Of a stretch of 54,909 nt of DNA, positions 1 through 6,568 are shown piece by piece; positions within the stretch are counted from its first letter, which is position 1; each line of letters starts with the position of its first letter. A program made the position numbers and the translations under genes. The stretch lies in NCBI GenBank assembly GCA_052035955.1, contig JBPOHD010000080.1, positions 1 to 54,909 of the forward strand. Reading direction: 5' to 3'. The notes under the pieces were generated by a model, which worked only from the letters and a program-made list of their open reading frames with translations, ran no database searches and had not been told where the DNA came from. The DNA comes from JAEUNJ01 sp052035955. GTDB taxonomy: Bacteria > Pseudomonadota > Gammaproteobacteria > Burkholderiales > Rhodocyclaceae.

Positions 1-1
1 G

Positions 2-402
2 CACGCCGAGGGCGACTGGCAGGGCCGCGCCACGTTTTCGCCGGAAATCCTGCGGGCGCTGGCGACTGTGCCACCCGATGCCGACCCGATTCCGATTGCC
101 TACGCCGACGGACATATTCTGATCGGCGGCATGACGATCCTTTGCCAGTGGAGCTTGCCTAGCAGGAGCTTGCCCACGAAATCGAGAACCCCGGTCTGGT
201 CGATTTGCTGGCACTCAACCGCACGCTCACACGCGCCGAAATCAGAGGCAGCGAACTGGGCAAGCACATTCGCAGCGCCAGAGAGAAGGCCGAACGTCGC
301 ATCAGGAACGCAGCTGCGCAGTTGATCGAACTGGAAATTTCGGAGCAGGAGATTCGGTTGCTGGTGGAGGCGAGAATCGGGTCAAGGTTGAATCTGCGCT
401 GA
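2..402 (+). pseudogene. Frameshifted remnant of an unrecognised gene
   Basis: The window opens inside a reading frame (frame starting at base 2) that gives a protein-like sequence including SPEILRALATVPPDADPIP and HILIGGMTILCQWS. It then runs out of sense near base 155. The frame starting at base 1 becomes coding-like from about base 163 (QELAHEIENPGLVDLLALN) and continues as a charged, helical C-terminus to a stop at 400-402. The two halves read as one protein broken by a frameshift close to a short direct repeat, GAGCTTGCC, at 151-159 and 166-174. I do not recognise the family. The 5' end is off the window. Alternatively these are two overlapping genes, but the second half has no good start before base 205. 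Confidence 0.4.
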
Positions 403-451
403 ACCCACCCATTGAAAAGTCGGCGCTAGCGGCACGGCGATAGCAGGAGAG

Positions 452-507
452 ACAAAGCCGTGACGCTGCTTCACCGCGTGACGGCGTGGTGCAGGACGTG
501 ACGCGGT
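452..507. repeat. Diverged direct repeat, copy 1
   Basis: This stretch begins ACAAAGCCGTG and ends GACGTGACGCGGT. A second copy at 605-659 has nearly the same length and shares the start ACAAAGCCGTG, the centre GCG-GACGGCG and the end CGTGACGCGRT. About 20 bases further upstream are also alike. No gene is convincing between 403 and 714; apart from these repeats I see nothing in that gap. Confidence 0.5.
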
Positions 508-604
508 AGCCGCCTGCAAGCCGCAAGCAGGCGAGCGGGGTTATCGCTGGCCTGCGCAGTGGCGCAGCGGCGGCGGGGCAGGAGTAGTGGCGGTGAGCGA
601 AGGC

Positions 605-659
605 ACAAAGCCGTGGCGCGGTTGATTGCGCGACGGCGGCGTCCAGTACGTGACGCGAT
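605..659. repeat. Diverged direct repeat, copy 2
   Basis: Partner of 452-507, in the same orientation about 150 bases away and with only scattered substitutions. Short reading frames cross both copies, but they differ between the copies and have no ribosome binding site. I therefore read the pair as a non-coding duplication or a decayed tandem gene fragment. Confidence 0.5.
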
Positions 660-714
660 TGCTGGCATCAGACGTCCTGGCCCGCCAGCGCATAACGAAT
701 GGGCTTCCTTTGCA

Positions 715-1017
715 TCACCACCCACTTTTACTCTTGTGACGCGAGGTTCCGCTGCCTGACGTACCGTAGGAACTCGATGAGGTTGATCCCCGACTGGATG
801 ATGGATAGTCGCCATCGGCGCGCTCGCTGCCGGATTTTCCCGTGTAGGGATTTTTGTTGCCTTGGGTCGAGTAGTTGTCGCTGCGCGTTCGGTTGGATTC
901 CGTCTTGACGTGTGGCTGAACGACAGTGCCATCCCGTTTGACGTAGCCGTTGACCACGCGGTCAGCCAATACAGGGAATGCGACTACGGTCAGCAGTAAT
1001 GCAGTGATGAGTTTCAT
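715..1017 (-). CDS. Small secreted protein with NPYTG motif
   Basis: A 100-aa protein. The start at 1017 is preceded by AGGAG at good spacing; a longer frame to 1056 has no such site. Residues 1-18 (MKLITALLLTVVAFPVLA) form a signal peptide cleaved after LA. The mature part carries VNGYVKRDGTVVQPHVKT and then YSTQGNKNPYTGKSG. This combination recurs in small periplasmic proteins of plasmids, phages and islands whose function is unknown. The tail is a low-complexity Ser/Gly/Thr stretch ending in Lys/Ser. It is probably exported to the periplasm. It stands alone in the cargo part of the mobile island, upstream of a secreted protease gene on the same strand. Confidence 0.72.
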   Translation of the reverse strand: MKLITALLLTVVAFPVLADRVVNGYVKRDGTVVQPHVKTESNRTRSDNYSTQGNKNPYTGKSGSERADGDYPSSSRGSTSSSSYGTSGSGTSRHKSKSGW

Positions 1018-1125
1018 TGTATTGCTCCTGTGAAGGCACGACAGCGCCGCTGCCACGGCAGATCAGGAAATGCTCATAGAGATGACTTAACCTCGGACTA
1101 ATGACATCAGTGCAAACTGAAGTCT

Positions 1126-2325
1126 CTACTTGAAGGCTTTCTCTAATGGTTCTAGGATCACGCGCTTTCTCTCTACGCACTCCTCATATTCCTTATGCAT
1201 TTTGGTGAAGCTATACATGACGCACAGTGTGATTAGGCCATCAATGTTCGTCGCGCCCTGCCCCGACAAGTCGTACGCTCTCCTGAGATGCTTGATCGCC
1301 GTATAGTTATCCCCGGCCAAGTAGTTATCTGCGACCAAGTACGTAGCCCCAAGTCCAGACCAAGCGCGGCTATTTTCTGGATCAATCGCCAGGGCATTCT
1401 CGTAGGTCTTGCGTGCATTGGCGTGATCGCCGAGGCGCCGCTGCGCGTTCCCAAGGGCCACAAATCCACGTACCGTTGGGAGCATTGATATAGATCTCTT
1501 GGCAGCCTCCGCTGCCTTCTCTGGCAGATCATTAGCGAGATAGTCGGATGACAATATATTCCACACAATGGGATTTTCCGCTTCTCGCTGAGACCACGCC
1601 TGAGCGTAGCGAAGAGCCTCTACGGGACGCGTCAACAACCCGCCATGCTCGATGAGCTGGTCCCACGCTCGCTCTTGCCAAGCCGCTTCATCCATTGCTA
1701 ACTCAGGGGCGGCCGTCGATTCGAGCCCAGCCAAATACTCTGCCGGAATCGCAAAATTTAAGTTTTGGCTGTTTTCCAGATAGAACGTTGTGATACCGAC
1801 AAGGGCACCTTGTGAATCGAACAAACCTCCACCACTTGAACCGGGAGAGATAGGCGTCGTTGTCTGTATGACCTTGATGCCCTTGCGATTGCGAATGCTC
1901 GATATCAACCCGTCGCTCAGGCTTAATTCAAGCCCCCGAGGTGCACCAATCGCGTACACTTTCGCGCCTACGCTAATAGAGGATAGAGGAACAATATTGG
2001 CAGCGGGCGCACGAAGATTTGGAACAATCAGGCGACACAGATCCTTGTCCTGATCCTCCGCAGTAATGCTGGCTGCGTGCTTCTTCTTGTTGTGCAAGAT
2101 GACGACCTTGCTCGACCCACGCAGCACATGGCAATTCGTCACGACCTCTTCCTTGCCGGTTACAACGCCGCTCCCTGTCGCGCGGGTTTGGCCAGCGCCG
2201 TCGAGTGCGAGGACTACGACTACGCTCTTGCTGGATCGCTGAAATACCTGGGTAGCGCTCGCTGCCAGAGCAGCAGAGGGCACAAGAAACGCCATGCTTA
2301 GCGCGACAAGAAGTAAGCGGATCAT
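1126..2325 (-). CDS. Secreted trypsin-like serine protease with TPR repeats
   Basis: A 399-aa protein with an N-terminal signal peptide (residues 1-22, ending ALAA) and an HtrA/trypsin-type protease domain at about 28-200. The catalytic triad can be placed: His66 in TNCHVL, Asp95 in DKDLCRL and Ser164 in PGSSGGGL. No PDZ domain follows. Residues 230-390 instead contain TPR-like helices, for example ALGNAQRRLGDHANARKTYE and LAIDPENSRAW. The expected role is a periplasmic or exported peptidase whose TPR part binds substrates or partners. Base composition is lower in GC than the neighbouring housekeeping genes, which fits foreign origin. Its substrate is unknown. Confidence 0.82.
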   Translation of the reverse strand: MIRLLLVALSMAFLVPSAALAASATQVFQRSSKSVVVVLALDGAGQTRATGSGVVTGKEEVVTNCHVLRGSSKVVILHNKKKHAASITAEDQDKDLCRLIVPNLRAPAANIVPLSSISVGAKVYAIGAPRGLELSLSDGLISSIRNRKGIKVIQTTTPISPGSSGGGLFDSQGALVGITTFYLENSQNLNFAIPAEYLAGLESTAAPELAMDEAAWQERAWDQLIEHGGLLTRPVEALRYAQAWSQREAENPIVWNILSSDYLANDLPEKAAEAAKRSISMLPTVRGFVALGNAQRRLGDHANARKTYENALAIDPENSRAWSGLGATYLVADNYLAGDNYTAIKHLRRAYDLSGQGATNIDGLITLCVMYSFTKMHKEYEECVERKRVILEPLEKAFK

Positions 2326-2359
2326 GGTTTTCGTCCTTGGTGCCTATTCGTTGGAAGAC

Positions 2360-2608
2360 TCATTCTTGTACTACTTGCGGCTGGACTGCTTCTTGAAGAG
2401 CCGCCAGACTTCGAGCATAAACCTCAAGGGGCACTCTCGTCGCTGGAGCCATTCGCTGCGGTGCGGTTTGTGGTGTAACCACAGTGTAACCGGCGGGCTC
2501 GAACCCTGAAACGTGGACATCATTGGACAGTTTAGGCAATTCCGTCTCGTGCCGCACTAACTTTGCCACTAACCAAGTCGGCGCCTGCCGTACGGGCGCC
2601 GTTGTCAT
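2360..2608 (-). CDS. Hypothetical protein, 82 aa
   Basis: The start at 2608 (MTTAPVRQAPTWLVAKLVRH) is preceded by AGGAA at -8, which decides it over a longer frame to 2680. The protein is Pro/Val/Ala-rich and ends in QEAVQPQVVQE. It has no signal peptide, membrane segment or recognised domain. It lies directly upstream of the secreted protease gene on the same strand, with 34 bases between, and may be co-transcribed. I do not recognise it. Confidence 0.42.
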   Translation of the reverse strand: MTTAPVRQAPTWLVAKLVRHETELPKLSNDVHVSGFEPAGYTVVTPQTAPQRMAPATRVPLEVYARSLAALQEAVQPQVVQE

Positions 2609-2699
2609 TGATTCCTGGCGCGAACCGCCTTCGTGCGGTGTGCGCGGCGGCGATTGTCCCGATGAACTTGGCGGCGTCAAAGCCTGAAGCCCTCGTCAT

Positions 2700-3145
2700 T
2701 CAGCGTTTAGCGGTCGTTTAGCTTGCCGCTCGGAAATGGCGGTTTCCGTGGAAACCTTGCTGGATACCAACCCCCGTATCGGTGTTGCTGGTCGCAGGTA
2801 CGCAAGGCTTTGCGGGCCTGTGAGCGCGCCCGGTATCGGTACTTGACATCGGTCGCCATTTTGCTTGCTCCACTGCGGACCTGAGTGCGGACTGCCAGTT
2901 CGCGTACTGACCAGCCATATCCGGTAACCATGCATACTGCACTGCGAGCAGACGGCTGTATCGCTGCTGCGACCTCTTCTGTGCGCACTGCCCCGCGTAC
3001 AACACGCTCATTGCGCACGCCGGTGCGTGCATGTTGATTCGCCTGTAACCATCCCTGAAATCTTGGCCGGTATCGGTAGTGGTTCGCATCCCGTCCAGGG
3101 TTAGCCAAGCGCGAACTGCACTGCGAACTACCCCATCCTGCCACT
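2700..3145 (-). repeat. xVRx/DTG repeat region, copy A
   Basis: This ~450-base stretch holds no convincing intact gene. On the minus strand it contains short repeated units. Several GTNCGC (Val-Arg) codons recur with a 12-base spacing, giving peptides such as AVRTQVRS and VVRGAVRT. Three copies of ACCGATACSGG (Thr-Asp-Thr-Gly; plus-strand CCGTATCGGT) lie near 2776, 2832 and 3066. The reading frame shifts between units, so no single frame carries all of them. A diverged relative lies at 4143-4526 in the same orientation; shared blocks include GGTTNCCACGGAAAC and GCGATACAGC. It is either a decayed repetitive gene or a non-coding repeat family. Bases 3146-3247 add a GC-rich hairpin-prone leader for the next gene. 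Confidence 0.5.
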
Positions 3146-3247
3146 CATAGAAACCGCCGGCCGGCGCTATGCAGCGCCGCCGCTAGGCGACCGGAATATC
3201 AATCGCGGCAAACGTAGCCTATGATGAAGCAACGGAGGGCACCGGCG

Positions 3248-3553
3248 ATGCAACTTCATCCACTGATACAGAAACTGCGGGATCACTACTTGGAATTCCG
3301 GAGGAAGGACTATCGCCGGATGAAGGCGGACGGAAGCCTGGAAAGGTTCCTCGAAACAAGGGCGCAGTCAGCGCTCGACCAAATGGAAACGCTGATGGCA
3401 CAGGGGATCTATTTGGACCAGGCGCAGGAGATAGCGCTGGCGGACCTGTTCCCGCCGGAACAAACGCCAAGCCGGGAGCCGACGGGATCCGCGGAGACGT
3501 ATCGCCTGCACCGGGCGGTAAATCGGATTCTCTGCAGCCAGAACGACGACTGA
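3248..3553 (+). CDS. Hypothetical protein, 101 aa
   Basis: The start at 3248 has GGAGGG eight bases upstream, better than the in-frame ATG at 3221. The protein is soluble, charged and predicted helical: LIQKLRDHYLEFRRKDYRRM, then LDQAQEIALADLFPPEQTP, ending in NRILCSQNDD. No known motif was recognised. It is the first of a small plus-strand gene group lying between two copies of the xVRx/DTG repeat region, with opposite polarity to the rest of the island. It is probably a cargo gene of the island. Confidence 0.6.
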   Translation: MQLHPLIQKLRDHYLEFRRKDYRRMKADGSLERFLETRAQSALDQMETLMAQGIYLDQAQEIALADLFPPEQTPSREPTGSAETYRLHRAVNRILCSQNDD

Positions 3554-3633
3554 TGATGACTTCAATAGCCCCTCTCACGACTATCCGGAAGCCCTAAAAG
3601 CAGCAGAAGCCGGATACTTTGCCGGTTTCCGAT

Positions 3634-3720
3634 ATGCTGACAGGCTCAGAACTCGAATCGCTACGGCAACACAAGCGAGACGGGAACGCCTACTTTCAAA
3701 AGGCCTTCAAGAAGAAGTAG
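3634..3720 (+). CDS. Possible 28-aa peptide
   Basis: A short frame, MLTGSELESLRQHKRDGNAYFQKAFKKK in two parts (MLTGSELESLRQHKR then DGNAYFQKAFKKK), with protein-like composition and a basic tail. It could also be the last part of a longer decayed gene, because the frame stays open upstream to a stop at 3595. No clear ribosome binding site is present. Support rests on residue composition and on its position between two small plus-strand genes. Confidence 0.25.
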   Translation: MLTGSELESLRQHKRDGNAYFQKAFKKK

Positions 3721-3794
3721 TGCCATCACTGTATGCGCGCAACCGACCCAACTAAGCCATTGAGTTACCGCTAGCAAGACCGGAGGCAAAACCA

Positions 3795-4139
3795 ATGCGC
3801 CAAGCGCTCTCAAATTTCTTCTATTTCTCAGTATTGACGCTACTCCCTGCCGCACTGGCGGTTCTGCTGCCTAATATTTGGTGGGGAGTTGTGCTGAAGG
3901 TTGTGCTTGGTTTCTGGTTGCTTGGGTGCGTAATGAATCTGCTGAGTGGCGCCTCAGTGTTCCATGGAACAGGGCCAGGATTCATCATCAACATCCCACT
4001 GTTCATGGCCGTGGTCGGGCTCGATCGGAGTTGGCTGCTTTTTCTGTTGACCGTTCTTTTCTTGCTGAACTCATCGGCGATTATCCTTATCAGCTACCAG
4101 CGCAATGTAGAAACGCAAGCGCCAAGGCCGGACGAGTAA
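3795..4139 (+). CDS. Small integral membrane protein, 114 aa
   Basis: The protein has three or four hydrophobic segments: about residues 7-30 (FFYFSVLTLLPAALAVLLP), 32-50 (VVLKVVLGFWLLGCVMNLL), 62-75 and 80-102 (LLFLLTVLFLLNSSAIILIS). A short polar tail follows (RNVETQAPRPDE). A GGAGG lies 13 bases before the start. It would sit in the inner membrane with no large soluble domain. No family was recognised. It belongs to the plus-strand cargo group between the two repeat regions. Confidence 0.6.
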   Translation: MRQALSNFFYFSVLTLLPAALAVLLPNIWWGVVLKVVLGFWLLGCVMNLLSGASVFHGTGPGFIINIPLFMAVVGLDRSWLLFLLTVLFLLNSSAIILISYQRNVETQAPRPDE

Positions 4140-4142
4140 ATA

Positions 4143-4526
4143 TCAGGCCGCCATCATCGGGAGCCTTTCTCCGTGTAGTCCAGTGTTTAGTGCCGACCGT
4201 TCAATTGCGCGAATGGTCGTTTCCGTGGCAACCATATTGCAACCTTGCCCCGTATCGGTATCCGTTCGCACTCTCGCTTTACCGTTCTGCTTGCGCACCT
4301 CGCCGCGCACCGGCCGCTGTATCGCTATAGCGGCGCCCTCGGTACGCACACCCCATAAGGGCGTGGAATGTGCGTACCCCGATGCGTACCACCGGATCAG
4401 GCCATGCGCACTGCGGACTGAAACAGTGGGAATTTGCACGTCGCCGCGCACCTGCCCACAATAGTGATTCACCGGAACGGCCCGACCGATCGCCGCGATT
4501 GCGCTGTGCCCCCACATGGCGAACAA
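4143..4526 (-). repeat. xVRx/DTG repeat region, copy B
   Basis: Diverged relative of 2700-3145 on the same strand. The open minus frame gives SVRS, GVRT, PVRG, EVRK and RVRTDTDTG, then MVATETTIRAIERSALNTGL. The last piece matches KVSTETAISERQAKRPLNAE in copy A, where the frame relative to the DTG unit has shifted by one base. The frame here is open for 127 codons, so this copy could still encode a short repetitive protein, but no ribosome binding site was found. Confidence 0.5.
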
Positions 4527-4810
4527 TGGCGCATCAGATCGACGACAGCCGGGATACCATCATGACCATCATGACTATCGTTCATTGGCGTCACTTACTC
4601 AGGCAGTGCTCTTCCAACATGCGAATTGATCGGGAAGCGGCCACGTCCATCATTGCCCTTGAGTTGAGGATGGAGGGATTCCGTGGCGTCAAACCGAGCG
4701 AATGCCGCCCGGCGGTTCTGGAGATTGCCCGAATTCAGCGCGGCGCCATAGCGTTTCACAACTGCCTTGCGAACGCGGTAGCGCCAACAGATGGCCGGTG
4801 TCAAACCTGA
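4526..4810 (+). CDS. Hypothetical protein, up to 94 aa
   Basis: The reading frame gives a protein-like C-terminal half: MRIDREAATSIIALELRMEG, FRGVKPSECRPAVLEIARIQ and RGAIAFHNCLANAV. The start is uncertain: ATG at 4526, 4562, 4571 or 4619, none with a strong ribosome binding site. A competing minus-strand frame over 4689-4913 looks less protein-like (rich in Cys, Arg, Gly). I do not recognise the family. It closes the plus-strand cargo group. Between 4811 and 4909 I see only a possible 33-codon minus frame (MPVRWRFGALWRPERTLL). Confidence 0.38.
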   Translation: MAHQIDDSRDTIMTIMTIVHWRHLLRQCSSNMRIDREAATSIIALELRMEGFRGVKPSECRPAVLEIARIQRGAIAFHNCLANAVAPTDGRCQT

Positions 4811-4909
4811 TAGGGATACACCCGCTTGAGCAGCGTACGCTCAGGCCGCCAAAGCGCTCCAAATCTCCAGCGCACAGGCATCGCCACACCCAAGGCATAC
4901 ACCCCTTGC

Positions 4910-5053
4910 TCACCCGCCCCTCTCCGCGATTGGTTCGATCCTCGCGCCAGGGTGAATGGCCTGCACTTCGGTGAGGGTTTGCAGCGGCACAATGTAGCAC
5001 TCGAACACGCGCCCGCTGAAACGGTCGCCGGGATGATTCTCCGGGTAGGTCAC
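4910..5053 (-). CDS. Hypothetical peptide, 47 aa, in frame after a TAG
   Basis: The frame after the TAG stop of the 69-aa gene (5099-5101) stays open for 62 codons and is clearly protein-like: DTAATSWGWRVTYPENHPGD, RFSGRVFECYIVPLQTLTEV and QAIHPGARIEPIAERGG. The first usable start is GTG at 5053 (MTYPENHPGD). Either this is a separate small gene, or the two were once one ~131-aa gene split by a nonsense change. The family is not recognised. It is the last member of the minus-strand island operon. Confidence 0.42.
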   Translation of the reverse strand: MTYPENHPGDRFSGRVFECYIVPLQTLTEVQAIHPGARIEPIAERGG

Positions 5054-5098
5054 GCGCCAGCCCCAGGACGTTGCCGCCGTGTCGCCAGCGCTGACTTT

Positions 5099-5308
5099 CT
5101 ACCCGACGGCCTTCAATGCCTCGGCATGCTCCCGCAATACCTGCCGCAGTTCGCGCAGCATTTGCCGTGCCCTGCCCTTGTCAGCGTTTCGCGCCACCTT
5201 CGCCTTACCCTCTTCCGACTTCGGCCCGGTGCTTTTCTCCCACGGCTTCCAGCGCCGGATTAACTCCGCTCGCAGTGCTTTGTGTTCCGGTGTTCTGACG
5301 TAGCTCAT
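5099..5308 (-). CDS. Small island protein, RWKPWEKSTGP family
   Basis: A 69-aa basic protein with the signature IRRWKPWEKSTGPKSEEGKA followed by KVARNADKGRARQMLRELRQ. From memory this signature recurs in short proteins downstream of a ~200-aa partner in proteobacterial prophages and islands. Function is unknown; the charge suggests nucleic-acid or protein binding. It begins 104 bases before the end of the upstream 208-aa gene, in another frame. Such a long overlap is unusual, but both frames look genuinely coding. Confidence 0.65.
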   Translation of the reverse strand: MSYVRTPEHKALRAELIRRWKPWEKSTGPKSEEGKAKVARNADKGRARQMLRELRQVLREHAEALKAVG

Positions 5309-5831
5309 AGGTGTCCCCTGATAGTTTGCTTTGTTGATTTTCCAAACTTCCCGCCTGCGAAGATTGCCCGTTATTCACTTGCTGATTGTTGGCGATGTTC
5401 GCCTGCTTCACGAAGGCCACGCTTCGCGGATTCTTCATTTCAGCCAATGCCTCGATAGTCCGCACGGCTTGTGCTTGGGCCTTCAAGCCAAGGCGCAAGA
5501 AGGTATCGAAGTTGGGTATACGCTCCTGAGCGACTGCACGCCGGGACAGGTTCACGAAAATGGACTGCAGCGCCACCGCCTGTGACAACAGCATGGCCTC
5601 ACATTTCGTCATATCGCCATCCCATACCTTTTCGATTGAGTCGCTAAGCACCTCATAGACTTCCATCAAACCGCCTTGCTGCTCACCGAATACCGCCTTG
5701 CTGTATGCCTCGATTACCGCCGCCGCATTGATCGGGCTTGATAGGTTGGTCGTTGCCTTCATCTTTTCCAGTTCCCTTTTCGCGGCCTCGCCAATCACTG
5801 CCGGTTGCTTCTTCGCTTTGGTTGCCATCAT
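5205..5831 (-). CDS. Island-conserved hypothetical protein, 208 aa
   Basis: A mostly helical soluble protein. The N-terminus is Lys-rich (MMATKAKKQPAVIGEAAKRE). The core reads GDMTKCEAMLLSQAVALQSI and FDTFLRLGLKAQAQAVRTIE. The linker is Asn/Gln-rich (QANIANNQQVNNGQ). The C-terminus is NPALEAVGEKHRAEVGRG. This layout is shared by uncharacterised proteins encoded near the ends of phage and island replication operons; no function is known. Its ATG overlaps the stop of the 246-aa gene (ATGA), which indicates translational coupling. The last 104 bases are shared with the next gene. Confidence 0.72.
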   Translation of the reverse strand: MMATKAKKQPAVIGEAAKRELEKMKATTNLSSPINAAAVIEAYSKAVFGEQQGGLMEVYEVLSDSIEKVWDGDMTKCEAMLLSQAVALQSIFVNLSRRAVAQERIPNFDTFLRLGLKAQAQAVRTIEALAEMKNPRSVAFVKQANIANNQQVNNGQSSQAGSLENQQSKLSGDTYELRQNTGTQSTASGVNPALEAVGEKHRAEVGRG

Positions 5832-6568
5832 TCACCGCCTTTCTGAAATAGTCCCGGCCAGAGTTCCGCGCAGGATCGTTGATCTGGGTCGCTCGCCATC
5901 GGCGCATAGCCCGCGCACCGCAACAGCCGCGCCGGGTCAGGTCGATAAACTGGATTCGCCACCACCAGCGCCCCGCGTTCCGGCTTGGCAATGGTGCAGG
6001 CGCGTTGCCGAAGGTTCGCGCATTGGGAACAGGTGCGCCGGTCATCGGGGTCAGGCTTCGGCAGTTCCGCCGCCGCCCGTCCGGTGAAGTAGTCCCGCGA
6101 ATCCGCGTCCCGCTGGCACTGGCCTATGACTTCGGCAATAGTCACCGGGTCAGTTTCCTCGATCAGTGCCAGCCATGCCCGGATTGCCGCTTCCTCTTCA
6201 GCGGTCATAGGGGCGGATGGTTGCCGGATGGTCGGGGTAAAGGGTTCCGCCGCGATTGCGTCCGGGTGCCGTTCCAGAATGGCAGCATGGGTCGCTGGCG
6301 GGGTGCATGAAACCTCTCCCGGATCGCGCTCGGGGTAGTGAATCAGCCACCAGCGGGAAGCGGTCGCCACCGCCATTGACGTTGGTTGGATGCTGTTCTG
6401 TGCCTCGGCTTGTAGCGCCAGCACTAGGTCGTCACGCTGGGCGCGGATCGCAGCGCGGTGTTCGCTGGTCAGGGCGTCACGCGGCGCGACATGCAGCCCG
6501 CCGGTCGCTGTCAACGTCAGCACCAGGCCGGCGCCGCGCAGGTGGTGCAGCAACTCGGGGGCGCCCAT
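5828..6568 (-). CDS. TubC-N-like, four-cysteine island protein, 246 aa
   Basis: The start at 6568 overlaps the stop of the ATPase gene by one base (TGATG), so the longer open frame upstream is rejected. Residues 3-52 (PELLHHLRGAGLVLTLTATG and then ALTSEHRAAIRAQRDDLVLA) resemble the TubC N-terminal docking fold. The C-terminus carries Cys180, Cys183, Cys191 and Cys218 in CSQCANLRQRAC and LRCAGY, a plausible zinc or iron-sulfur site. The middle is a Pro/Ala-rich linker plus a helical EEEAAIRAWLALIEETDP segment. It is probably a partner of the replication proteins upstream. Its biochemical role is unknown. Confidence 0.7.
   Translation of the reverse strand: MGAPELLHHLRGAGLVLTLTATGGLHVAPRDALTSEHRAAIRAQRDDLVLALQAEAQNSIQPTSMAVATASRWWLIHYPERDPGEVSCTPPATHAAILERHPDAIAAEPFTPTIRQPSAPMTAEEEAAIRAWLALIEETDPVTIAEVIGQCQRDADSRDYFTGRAAAELPKPDPDDRRTCSQCANLRQRACTIAKPERGALVVANPVYRPDPARLLRCAGYAPMASDPDQRSCAELWPGLFQKGGE

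Noticed and set aside
2700..4526. Possible integron attC array or CRISPR around the small cargo genes
   Set aside because: No GTTRRRY/RYYYAAC pairs and no evenly spaced identical repeats with unique spacers were found; the repeats are short, diverged and irregular.
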